From JAOUEA01 sp038249195 (GTDB lineage: Bacteria; Actinomycetota; UBA4738; HRBIN12), in the NCBI GenBank assembly GCA_038249195.1, contig JBBRWM010000002.1, forward strand, positions 186,001 through 250,000: a stretch of 64,000 nt of DNA, read 5' to 3'. This document shows, piece by piece, positions 45,915 through 54,040 of the stretch. Numbering within the stretch: the first letter of the stretch is position 1; each line of letters begins with the position of its first letter. The position numbers were made by a program, and so were the translations under genes. The notes below the pieces were generated by a model. It searched no databases and was not told where the DNA came from. It saw only the letters and a list, made by a program, of their open reading frames with translations.

Positions 45915-47585
45915 TCAGAACAGGCCGACGGTGCGGCCGGTGTCGTCGATGTCGACCTGCTGGAAGGCGGGGGTCTTGCCGAGGCCGGGCATGCGCTGCA
46001 TGTCGCCGCACAGCACCACCACGAAGCCCGCTCCCGCGCTCGGAACGACGCTGCGGACCGGGAGGCGATACCCGGTGGGGCGGTTGAGCATCAGAGGGTC
46101 GTGGCTCAGCGAGAGGTGGGTCTTGGCCATGCAGACGGGGACGGTCCCGAACCCCAGGTCCTGCATCCGCGCGATGTCCTTCTCGGCCTGCGGCAGGTAA
46201 TCGACGCCGTCGGCGCCGTACAGGCGGGTGGCGATCGCCTCGATCTGCTCCGCGAGGCCCGTCCCCTCGGGCGTGAGGAGATCGAAGGTGTTGGGGCGCT
46301 CGCATGCCTGCACCACCGCGTTCGCGAGGTCGACCGCGCCCTCGCCGCCCTCGGCGAAGCCGCGGTTCACCACCACGGTCTCGGCGCCCGCCACCACGGC
46401 GAGCTCCTCGATCAACGCGATCTCGGCCTCGGTGTCGGTGGGGAAGTTGTTGATGGATACGACGCAGGGGAGGCCGTACTGGCGCACGACGTTGATGTGC
46501 GCGCCGAGGTTGTCGATGCCGCGGCGCAGCGCGTCGAGATCCTCGGTGCCCAGATCGGCGAACGCCATCCCCCCGTGGGACTTGGTGGCACGCACCGTCG
46601 TGACCAGTACGGCGGCGCTGGGTGCGAACCCGCCCGCTCGGCACACGATGTCGCAGAACTTCTGGAACCCGAGGTCGCTCGCGAACCCGGCCTCGGTCAC
46701 GACGTAGTCGGCGAGCTTCAGCGCCACCCGGTCCTCGATGATCGAGTTGTTCGCATGCGCGATGTTGCCGAACGGGCCGGCGTGGATCAACACGGGCTGG
46801 CCCTCGAGCGTCTGGACGAGGTTGGGTTCGATGGCGTCCTTCATGATCACCGTCATCGCGCCGCCCGCCCGCAGGTCGTCGGCGGTCACGGGCGTGCCCG
46901 CGTGCGTGGAGGCGACCTGGATGCGGCCCAGGCGGGCGCGCAGGTCCCGCAGGTCCGAGGCCAGCGCGAACACCGCCATCACCTCGGAGGCCGCGGTGAT
47001 CACGAACACGTTCTCGCGCGGGACGCCGTGCGCCTTGCCGCCGAGGCCGACCACGGTGTACCGCAGCTCGCGATCGTTCATGTCCATCGTGCGGGGCCAC
47101 GTGATCGTGCGGGGGTCGATGTCGAGCGGGTTGCCGTTGTAGATCGAGGCGTCGAGCGCCGCGGCGAGGAGGTTGTGCGCCGTGGTCACCGCGTGGAAGT
47201 CGCCGTTGAAGTGGAGGTTGATCTCCTCCATGGGCACCACCTGCGCAAAGCCGCCGCCGTTGCCGCCGCCCTTGATGCCGAACACGGGGCCCATGCTGGG
47301 CTCGCGCAGGCACAGCATCACGTCCTTGCCGATCGCGCCGAGCCCCTGGGTGAGCGAGACGCTCGTGGTGGTCTTGCCCTCGCCCGCCTTGGTGGGCGTG
47401 ATCGCCGTGGTGATGACGAGCTTGCCGTCGGGGCGATCCCTCAGTCGCTCCAGGATCGACAGGTCGATCTTCGCGCGGTACCGACCGAACTGCTCGAGCT
47501 CGTCTTCGTGGATCCCCGCCGCCGCCGCGACGTCGGCGATGGGCCGCAGGACCGCCTCCTGCGCGATCTCGAGTCCGGACTTCAT
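45915..47585 (-). CDS. fhs: Formate-tetrahydrofolate ligase
   Basis: Interconverts formate + THF + ATP and 10-formyl-THF + ADP. The 556 residues are full length. Visible are the P-loop TPTKAGEGKTTTSVSLTQGL, EPSMGPVFGIKGGGNGGG, the FTHFS signature HAGPFGNIAHANNSIIED and the C-terminal VCMAKTHLSLSHDP. ATG 47585 follows GGAAGGAACGAG. It runs opposite to fchA (18-bp gap) and is divergent from fdhD. Next to a formate dehydrogenase it may run in the formate-releasing, ATP-yielding direction; that is inference. Confidence 0.97.
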   Translation of the reverse strand: MKSGLEIAQEAVLRPIADVAAAAGIHEDELEQFGRYRAKIDLSILERLRDRPDGKLVITTAITPTKAGEGKTTTSVSLTQGLGAIGKDVMLCLREPSMGPVFGIKGGGNGGGFAQVVPMEEINLHFNGDFHAVTTAHNLLAAALDASIYNGNPLDIDPRTITWPRTMDMNDRELRYTVVGLGGKAHGVPRENVFVITAASEVMAVFALASDLRDLRARLGRIQVASTHAGTPVTADDLRAGGAMTVIMKDAIEPNLVQTLEGQPVLIHAGPFGNIAHANNSIIEDRVALKLADYVVTEAGFASDLGFQKFCDIVCRAGGFAPSAAVLVTTVRATKSHGGMAFADLGTEDLDALRRGIDNLGAHINVVRQYGLPCVVSINNFPTDTEAEIALIEELAVVAGAETVVVNRGFAEGGEGAVDLANAVVQACERPNTFDLLTPEGTGLAEQIEAIATRLYGADGVDYLPQAEKDIARMQDLGFGTVPVCMAKTHLSLSHDPLMLNRPTGYRLPVRSVVPSAGAGFVVVLCGDMQRMPGLGKTPAFQQVDIDDTGRTVGLF

Positions 47586-47697
47586 AGGGCGTCTCGTTCC
47601 TTCCCGCTCGCGAGGGCCGCCACGGGTGCGGCCGCCCGGACGATACGACCCCGCGGCGCCCGTCACCAAGCCGCGGTTGCGCGCGACGCGACCCGGC

Positions 47698-47703
47698 TAC
47701 CCT
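47698..47703 (+). promoter_or_regulatory. -10 hexamer for fdhD
   Basis: TACCCT ends 7 nt before GTG 47711. The GGAGGG inside the spacer is too close to the start to be a good Shine-Dalgarno. Confidence 0.4.
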
Positions 47704-47710
47704 GGAGGGC

Positions 47711-48550
47711 GTGGCCGTCCCCGAACAGCTCCGGCGCAACCTCACGCCCACGACGGTGGTGGCCATCAACGACGGCGTGCGCTCCGAGCGTCCGGACACC
47801 CTCGCCACCGAGGAGCCGATGGAGATCCGCGCGGGCGGCCCGGGGCAGGAGGCCGCGAGCGTGGCCGTCACCATGCGAACCCCCGGGGGGGACTTCGAGC
47901 TCGCTGCCGGGTTCTTGTTCACGGAAGGGCTCGTCGCGCCCGGGGAGGTCCGGCGCGTCGCGTACTGCGACGACCTCGCCGACGACGAGCAGCGCTACAA
48001 CGTCGTGACGGTGACGCTGACCCGTTCCTTCGATCACGCCGCCCTGCGGCGGAACTTCTATGCCACCTCGTCGTGCGGGATCTGCGGGAAGGCCGCGCTC
48101 GACGACGTCGCCGTGCACTGCGAGGTCGTGGCCGACGGACCGACCGTTCCGGCCGAGGTACTCGTGAGCCTGCCGGAGCGCCTGCGCGCCAAGCAGCGGG
48201 TCTTCGAGCGCACCGGGGGGCTTCACGCGGCCGGCCTGTTCACGCGCGACGGGGAGCTCGTGAGCCTCCGTGAGGACGTGGGCCGGCACAACGCCGTCGA
48301 CAAGGTGATCGGGGAACACGTCCTGGATGGCACCGTGCCCATCTCCGGACACATCCTTCAGGTCAGCGGGCGCCTGAGCTTCGAGATCGTGCAGAAGGCG
48401 GCGGTGGCCGGGATCTCGATCGTGAGCGCGGTCAGCGCGCCGTCTTCACTGGCGGTCAGCGCCGGCGACCGTTTCGGTCTCACCCTCGTCGGGTTCGTCC
48501 GGGACGGCCGCTGCAACGTCTACACCCGCCCCGAGCGCGTCCTCGCCTGA
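47711..48550 (+). CDS. fdhD: Formate dehydrogenase sulfurtransferase FdhD
   Basis: Transfers sulfur to the molybdenum/tungsten bis-MGD cofactor of formate dehydrogenase, which is required for activity. The 279 residues show PMEIRAGGPGQEAASVAVTM, ELAAGFLFTEGL, the redox motif SSCGICGKAAL (C-x2-C) and REDVGRHNAVDKVIG. It serves the selenocysteine enzyme at 50227. Three minus-strand genes lie between them. Its last 105 bp overlap, tail to tail, the end of the RDD gene. Confidence 0.96.
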   Translation: MAVPEQLRRNLTPTTVVAINDGVRSERPDTLATEEPMEIRAGGPGQEAASVAVTMRTPGGDFELAAGFLFTEGLVAPGEVRRVAYCDDLADDEQRYNVVTVTLTRSFDHAALRRNFYATSSCGICGKAALDDVAVHCEVVADGPTVPAEVLVSLPERLRAKQRVFERTGGLHAAGLFTRDGELVSLREDVGRHNAVDKVIGEHVLDGTVPISGHILQVSGRLSFEIVQKAAVAGISIVSAVSAPSSLAVSAGDRFGLTLVGFVRDGRCNVYTRPERVLA

Positions 48551-49063
48551 GGCGTCGCCGGCGTGACCGGCGAATCCGGGTCGCGCGAGCCAGTCGTACA
48601 CGACCGATGTGCGCAGCACGAGGTCGGCCACGGAGCGGTTGCTCCGATCCACGGCCGACCAGAGCAGCAGCAAGGGGAACGACACGCAGACCAGCGCGCG
48701 CACGAAGGCCAAACCGAGGGCGGGCGGTCGGCCGTCGCGCGCCACCAGCCGGAGTCCGAACACCCGCTTGCCCGCCGTCCTGCCCGCGGTGGTCCACCCG
48801 ATGGTGAGGTACAACACGCACGCGACGTAGAAGAGGATCACGACCTCGCCGAAGGAGAGGCTGGGCCAGCTGAACGAGGCGCTCCTGCGCGCGAACCTCA
48901 GCCCGCCCCAGGTGACGTAGGCCACAGCCATGGACGCGGCCACGACGAAGATGTCCAGCAGCATGACGGCGGCCCTGGAGACGACGCCGGCCCGCAGCCC
49001 CTGGCGCTCCTGGGCCGCGGGCGGCAGGAGACGCGAGGACCGGGGCGCGGCGTTCGTGGTCAT
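48446..49063 (-). CDS. RDD-family membrane protein
   Basis: A 205-residue protein with an RDD domain: three or four membrane segments at GVVSRAAVMLLDIFVVAASM, EVVILFYVACVLYLTIGW and ALVCVSFPLLLLWSAVD, with the basic TAGRTAGKRVFGLRLVARDG loop typical of the family. RDD proteins are implicated in ion transport, but function here is unknown. ATG 49063 lies 2 nt from the stop of the repeat protein upstream, so they form an operon. The C-terminal 35 codons are antisense to fdhD and rich in Ala/Glu/Asp, suggesting stop-codon drift. Confidence 0.82.
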   Translation of the reverse strand: MTTNAAPRSSRLLPPAAQERQGLRAGVVSRAAVMLLDIFVVAASMAVAYVTWGGLRFARRSASFSWPSLSFGEVVILFYVACVLYLTIGWTTAGRTAGKRVFGLRLVARDGRPPALGLAFVRALVCVSFPLLLLWSAVDRSNRSVADLVLRTSVVYDWLARPGFAGHAGDASGEDALGAGVDVAAAVPDEPDEGETETVAGADRQ

Positions 49064-49064
49064 C

Positions 49065-49802
49065 TCAGTCCTCGGGCGACGGCCCATCGAGGTCGCGTTG
49101 CGATCGTCGGAGCACGCGGTCCACGACGTTCGCCACGAGGCGGTCGCCGCCCATCCCCAGCAGCCGGAAGTCCTGCACGCCCTCACTCGCCATGGCGCCG
49201 GACGAATCGCGGATGATGCCTGGTAGGTCGATGTTGTCCAGCACGTCTTGGGCGATCGCCGTGATGTCCAGGCGGTCGATCACGGCCTCGAAGTCCACGC
49301 GCTCCACGATCGCGTTGACGTCGACCTTGTCCACGATGGCGCCGACGTCGATCCGGTCGACGACGCTGTCCAGGTCCACGCGGGCGACGATGGCGTCCAC
49401 GTCTACGCGCTCCTGCACGAGCCGGTTCAGGTCGATCTGGCCCATGACCGCGCCCACGATCTCGGGGACGAGCACCGAGAGGAACGAGGTCGCGGCCTGC
49501 ACAGCTTCCGCCTGCGCTGCCTGCCACTGCCCGTCCAGGACACGCGCGGCTCCAGCCGCCCCCTTGCCGGCACCCTTGAGGAAGGGCGGGTTCACCAGCC
49601 ACGACATGAGCGGGGCGACCCGCTCGGCGGCCGACCCAGCGGCCCCGGCGGCGGCCTCGGCCGCCGTGACCGCGGCACCCATCCCGGCGCCGGCGATCTT
49701 CGCCGCGGGGTCCGACTGCGTCTCGGGAGCGTCCTCGGGCATCGAACTGCGCAACGCGTCGGCGAATGCTGAAGCGCCCGCGGAGAACAACCCGGCCCCC
49801 AC
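49065..49802 (-). CDS. Nonapeptide-repeat protein upstream of RDD gene
   Basis: A 245-residue protein of unknown function. The N-terminal half is Ala/Gly-rich helix; residues about 123-186 form a 9-residue repeat (VDVDAIVAR, VDLDSVVDR, IDVGAIVDK, VDVNAIVER, VDFEAVIDR), followed by NIDLPGIIRDSSGAMASE and an Arg-rich tail. Similar (V/I)D-(L/V)-x-A-(I/V)-V-x-R repeats occur in other actinobacterial proteins next to RDD genes. GTG 49802 has AGGGGG upstream. The same frame stays open for 33 codons upstream to a single TAG (49902-49904) that ends the 66-residue gene. Confidence 0.75.
   Translation of the reverse strand: MGAGLFSAGASAFADALRSSMPEDAPETQSDPAAKIAGAGMGAAVTAAEAAAGAAGSAAERVAPLMSWLVNPPFLKGAGKGAAGAARVLDGQWQAAQAEAVQAATSFLSVLVPEIVGAVMGQIDLNRLVQERVDVDAIVARVDLDSVVDRIDVGAIVDKVDVNAIVERVDFEAVIDRLDITAIAQDVLDNIDLPGIIRDSSGAMASEGVQDFRLLGMGGDRLVANVVDRVLRRSQRDLDGPSPED
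49245..49436 (-). repeat. 27-bp coding repeats (nonapeptide repeats)
   Basis: Seven successive units of 27-30 bp encoding a 9-10-residue pattern beginning with I/V-D. The DNA copies have drifted, but GTCGAC/GTGGAC-type starts recur every 27 bp. The register suggests a stacked coil or beta-solenoid-like repeat; I cannot test the fold. Confidence 0.75.
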
Positions 49803-49901
49803 GCGGACCCCCTGCTCGAGCAGGCCGGCGATGGCCGATCCCGGCGGGGGGGCGGGATCCTCGGCGTCGGCATCCTCGGGGTCGGCATCCGCAGCGAGCG
49901 C

Positions 49902-50102
49902 CTACTCCCAGCTCATCTCCGCGTCGTCGGCTGGCCGCTCGTCCTCCGGGGCGTACGGCGCGCCGGGTTCGGGCTCGATCTCGCGCTCGGGATCCGCGGA
50001 CGGGGTGGGACCCTTGGTTGGGAGGTGGACCACGTTGTCGCCGCGCTCGCGCGGCGCCTCGGGCTTCTCGCCGATGGGGATCTGGTCCATGCCCGGCATC
50101 AT
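49902..50102 (-). CDS. Small acidic hypothetical protein, 66 residues
   Basis: I do not recognise this gene. It begins MMPGMDQIPIGEKPEAPRER and is Pro/Glu/Asp-rich (PEREIEPEPGAPYAPEDER), so it is likely disordered. It ends with a TAG that is in frame with the repeat-protein gene downstream. It could be a separate small gene, or the true N-terminus of the repeat protein interrupted by an amber codon. Both pieces have a similar acidic, Pro-rich style near the junction. A second ATG at codon 2 or 5 could be the start. Confidence 0.5.
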   Translation of the reverse strand: MMPGMDQIPIGEKPEAPRERGDNVVHLPTKGPTPSADPEREIEPEPGAPYAPEDERPADDAEMSWE

Positions 50103-50183
50103 CTACCTCGGGGCGCGGACTGACCACTCGGGGAGCGCGGTCCGGGGTCACGCGGCGGGTCATGGCCGTCGATGGCTCCGACG

Positions 50184-50189
50184 TACAAT
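50184..50189 (+). promoter_or_regulatory. -10 hexamer for the formate dehydrogenase operon
   Basis: TACAAT, followed by a leader of about 31 nt and the Shine-Dalgarno GGAAAGGGG (50211-50219) before ATG 50227. Unlike many neighbours, this is a leadered gene. Confidence 0.5.
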
Positions 50190-50226
50190 CATCGTGGAAT
50201 CAACTCGGTAGGAAAGGGGCCACTCG

Positions 50227-52164
50227 ATGCAGGATGGGCTCACGCGACTCACCGAGCCGATGGTCCGCGACAACGGCGATCTGCGCGTCGCCACCTGGGA
50301 GGAAGCCCTCGATCGGGCGGCCCGGGGCCTGCGCGCCGCCACGGAGCGGAACGGCGGCAACGGGGTTGGCCTGTTCAGCTGCAGCAAGGCCAGCAACGAG
50401 ATGAACTTCGTGGCACAGAAGCTCGCTCGCCAGGTCCTGGGCAGCAACAACATTGACTCGTGTAACCGCACCTGACACGCTCCTTCGGTGGTCGGTCTGG
50501 CCACGGTGTTCGGAGCAGGTGGTGGAACGAGTTCATACGGGGAGGTCGAGCACAGCGACCTCATGCTGCTGTGGGGTTCGAACGCGCGTGCCGCGCACCC
50601 CATCTTCTTCCACCACGTCCTCAAGGGGATCCATAACGGCATGCGGCTGATCGCGGTGGATCCCCGGCGCACCGAGTCCGCGCAGTGGGGGGATCTGTGG
50701 CTGGGCATCGACGTGGGGACCGACATCGCCCTGTCGAACTCCATCGCTCGCGAGATCATCGTGAACGAGCTGCACGACGCCACCTTCATCGAACGCGCGA
50801 CGGTCGGGTTCGAGGCCTACCGCGACTCGGTCATGTCGTGGACGCTCGAGCGCGGCGAGGAGGTCACCAAGGTGCCCGCCGACGTGATCCAGGAGGTCGC
50901 GCACGCCTTCGGCAAAGCCGACCGAGCCATGATCTGCTGGACGCTCGGCATCACCGAGCATCACAACGCCACCGACAACGTCCTATCGCTGATCAACCTC
51001 TCGCTCCTCACGGGCCACGTCGGTCGCTACGGGTGCGGCGTGAACCCGCTCCGCGGGCAGAACAACGTCCAGGGCGGCGGGGACATGGGTGCCATCCCGA
51101 ACAAGCTGCCCGGGTTCCAGGACATCGAGAAGGACTCGGAAGCCCGCGCGCGGTTCGAGGCGGCCTGGGGCGTGCCGATCGATCCGACGTCCGGCTGGAC
51201 CATCACGCAGATGTTCGAGGCCATGGAGCGCAAGGACCTCAGCGCTGCCTACGTGATCGGCGAGAATCCCGCGTCGTCGGAGGCCGACAACCAGCACGCG
51301 GTGGAGCTGCTGGAGGGGCTGGACACGCTCATCGTGCAGGATATCTTCATGACGAAGACCGCCCAGCTGGCCGACGTGGTGTTCCCGGCCTCCAACTCCG
51401 CGTTCGAGTCCGAGGGGACCGTGACGAACTCCGAGCGGCGCGTGCAGCGCACCCGCGCGGCCCTCACGCCGCCGGGCAACGCCAGGGACGACATCTGGAT
51501 CATCACGCAGATCGCCGAGCGTCTCGGGACGGACTGGGGAGCGGTCACGCCCCAAGGGGCGTGGGACGAGTTGCGATCGCTCAGCCCGATGCACGCCGGC
51601 ATGTCGTACGCGCGCCTGGAGGCACTCGGCGGCCTCCAGTGGCCGTGCCCCGACGAGGACCACCCCGGCACGCAGTTCCTGCACGCCCGCCTGTGGTCGG
51701 ACGACCCCGCCGAGGTGGGACCCAGGGCGCCGTTCTCGGTGGTCGTGGACGAGCCGCCCGTCGACCTCCTGAACGAGGAATTCCCCCTGCGCCTGACCAC
51801 CGGGCGCCGGCTGGATTCCTACAACACCGGCATGCAGTCCGGTCGCTACACCTCCCCGTTGCGGCGTCCGGAGACCCTCGACGTCTCGCCGGAGGACGCG
51901 GAGCGGCTCGGACTGAGCGAAGGCGAGCCCGTCGCCGTCTCGTCCAGGCGCGGAACGGTCGAGGCGCCCGTCCACGTCGATCCGGCGCTGCGCCCGGGCC
52001 TGGTATTCATGACGTTCCACTTCCCCGACCAGGTGGAAACGAACGTGCTGACCATCGATGCGACGGACCCCAAGTCCGGCACCGCCGAGTTCAAAGCCAC
52101 GGCCGTGCGGATCGACAAGCTGCCGGCAGCGACGGCCCAGGGAAGCGTCGAGGGAAGCAGATGA
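50227..52164 (+). CDS. fdhA: Formate dehydrogenase catalytic subunit, selenocysteine-containing, without its [4Fe-4S] domain
   Basis: Oxidises formate to CO2 at a Mo/W bis-MGD site in the cytoplasm. The in-frame TGA at 50473-50475 (residue 83 of 645) falls exactly at the active-site position, in SCNRT-U-HAPSVVGLATVF, and a SECIS hairpin follows. The family landmarks continue in frame: LLWGSNARAAHPIFFHH, NPLRGQNNVQGGGDMGA with the conserved Arg, and a C-terminal MGD-binding domain with RLTTGRRLDSYNTG. In E. coli FdhF, Sec is residue 140. Here about 57 N-terminal residues, the cluster-binding C-x2-C-x3-C domain, are missing and lie on the protein encoded at 54037. No frameshift is needed. Confidence 0.93.
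50473..50516 (+). promoter_or_regulatory. Selenocysteine codon and bacterial SECIS hairpin
   Basis: TGA (50473-50475) is followed 12 nt later by the stem GTGGTC (50488-50493), loop GGTCT (50494-50498) and stem GGCCAC (50499-50504). An outer helix GCTCC (50479-50483) pairs with GGAGC (50512-50516) across an internal loop. The GGTCT apical loop is the form known for E. coli fdhF, where SelB binds. No sel genes are in the window. Confidence 0.9.
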
Positions 52165-52192
52165 TGGAGAGACCGAGCATGGTGGAGGCGCG

Positions 52193-54040
52193 TTGGATCT
52201 GCATCTGAGCGCGGCGGCGCCCAGCGACGAGGAACGGGCCGCCGTGGACGAGTTGCTCGGCGAGCCGGCGTCGGGCTGGCACGGGGCGCGGCGCGACGAT
52301 GTCACCTACCGGGTGGCCCGGGGCGGGCGCTCCGCCCGCGACCAACGACACCTCTTGCTGCCGGCGCTGCACGCCCTGCAGGCGAGCGCGGGCTGGATCA
52401 GCGAGGGTGGCCTGAACTACGTCTGCGAACGTCTCACGGTCCCGCCCGCCGAGGCCTATGGGGTTGCCACGTTCTACGCGATGTTCAGCGTGGAACCCCG
52501 TCCGAGGACCGTCGTGCATGTCTGCGATGACATCGCCTGCCGCGTGGCGGGGTCCGAGGCCATCTGCGAACACCTGCAGACGGCGTACGGTCCGGAGCGG
52601 TCGGCGGCTGAGGGCGCGGGCAACGCGTCCTGGGTCCGGAGCCCGTGTCTGGGGCTCTGCGACGCCGCTCCCGCCGTGCTCTACCAACAGGCCGGGCCGG
52701 GCGCCCGCGACTTCGTGACGACGCTCGCCGAGCCCGAAACCGTGGCGGCGCTCGGTCGGGGAGCACGCATGGCAGCCACGCCGGCCCCGGTGGTCGTCGG
52801 CGGAGCCGAGCCGCGGCTGCTCCGCCGGGTCGGGGTCGTGGATCCCGCGTCGTTCGACGACTACCACGCGCACGGCGGCTATCTCGCCCTGCGCCGCGCC
52901 GTGGAGCTGGGCCCCGAGGGCACCATCGCGGAGATCACGGAGGCCAAGCTCATGGGCCGCGGCGGCGCCGCGTTCCCCACGGGCGTGAAGTGGCAGGCCG
53001 TGGCCGCGCAGGCCGCCCACCCGCACTACTTCGTCTGCAACGCGGACGAGTCGGAGCCGGGCACGTTCAAGGATCGCGTCGTGATGGAGCAGGATCCGTT
53101 CGCCGTGATCGAGTCCATGACCATCGCCGGCTTCGCCACGGGATCGCCCGCTGGGTACGTCTACATCCGCGGCGAATATCCCCTCGCCACCCAGCGCCTC
53201 GAGCACGCCGTCGCCGAGGCGCGTCACCGCGGCTATCTGGGGGCCGACGTCATGGGCGAGGGGTTCGAATTCGACATCGAGCTGCGCCGTGGGGCGGGCG
53301 CCTATATCTGTGGCGAGGAGACCGCGCTGTTCAACTCCCTCGAGGGCAAGCGCGGAGAACCTCGCAACAAGCCGCCGTTCCCCGTCCAGCGCGGGCTGTT
53401 CGGCAAGCCGACGGGCATCAACAACGTGGAGACCCTCATCAACGTCCTAGAGATCCTGCGCCTCGGCGGGGCGGCGTACGCCCGCATCGGGACCGAGGGC
53501 TCGACGGGCCCACGCCTGTTCTGCCTGAGCGGCAACGTCGGACGCCCCGGGCTCTACGAGGCGGACTTCGGCGTCACGCTCGGCGAGCTCCTCGACCTCG
53601 CGGGCGGCGTCACGGGCGACCTGCGCGCGGTGCTCCTTGGCGGCGCGGCCGGCGGCTTCCTCACGCCGGCGGACCTCGACAGCCGGATGACCTTCGAGGA
53701 CGCGCGCGCCGGCGGCTACACGCTGGGCTCGGGCGTCGTCATGGCCTTCAACACCGACGTCGATCTGGTGGAGATCGTGATGCGGATCGCGCGGTTCTTC
53801 CGTGACGAGTCGTGTGGGCAGTGCGTCCCGTGTCGCGTGGGGACCGTCCGCCAGGAGGAAGCGCTGCAGCGGCTGGTGAGCGAGCGCACGCTCGGGACCC
53901 GCGCGGATGAGCTGGCCTTGCTGACGGACATCGGTCGCGTCATGACGGACGCCTCGATCTGCGGGCTCGGGCAGACGGCCGCGAGCGCGGTGCAGTCGGC
54001 CGTCGCCCGGTTGAACCTGTTCGAGGGGAGCCCGGCGTGA
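52193..54040 (+). CDS. NAD-reducing diaphorase subunit: NuoE-NuoF fusion of formate dehydrogenase
   Basis: A 615-residue fusion. The N-terminal NuoE-like thioredoxin-fold part (about 1-180) has the [2Fe-2S] Cys in HVCDDIACRV and RSPCLGLCDAA. The NuoF-like part has MGRGGAAFPTGVKW (NADH/FMN site), CNADESEPGTFKDR, GAGAYICGEETAL and the [4Fe-4S] motif DESCGQCVPCRVGT. It passes electrons from the iron-sulfur subunit to NAD+. The start is TTG 52193, with GGTGGAGG 4 nt upstream; the reading frame is open further 5' but overlaps fdhA. It overlaps the next gene by 4 bp. Confidence 0.92.
   Translation: MDLHLSAAAPSDEERAAVDELLGEPASGWHGARRDDVTYRVARGGRSARDQRHLLLPALHALQASAGWISEGGLNYVCERLTVPPAEAYGVATFYAMFSVEPRPRTVVHVCDDIACRVAGSEAICEHLQTAYGPERSAAEGAGNASWVRSPCLGLCDAAPAVLYQQAGPGARDFVTTLAEPETVAALGRGARMAATPAPVVVGGAEPRLLRRVGVVDPASFDDYHAHGGYLALRRAVELGPEGTIAEITEAKLMGRGGAAFPTGVKWQAVAAQAAHPHYFVCNADESEPGTFKDRVVMEQDPFAVIESMTIAGFATGSPAGYVYIRGEYPLATQRLEHAVAEARHRGYLGADVMGEGFEFDIELRRGAGAYICGEETALFNSLEGKRGEPRNKPPFPVQRGLFGKPTGINNVETLINVLEILRLGGAAYARIGTEGSTGPRLFCLSGNVGRPGLYEADFGVTLGELLDLAGGVTGDLRAVLLGGAAGGFLTPADLDSRMTFEDARAGGYTLGSGVVMAFNTDVDLVEIVMRIARFFRDESCGQCVPCRVGTVRQEEALQRLVSERTLGTRADELALLTDIGRVMTDASICGLGQTAASAVQSAVARLNLFEGSPA

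Noticed and set aside
50227..50475. An 82-residue protein ending at TGA, followed by a separate gene at 50488
   Set aside because: The sequence on both sides is one formate dehydrogenase. The TGA is at the Sec position and a SECIS hairpin follows, so I merged them.
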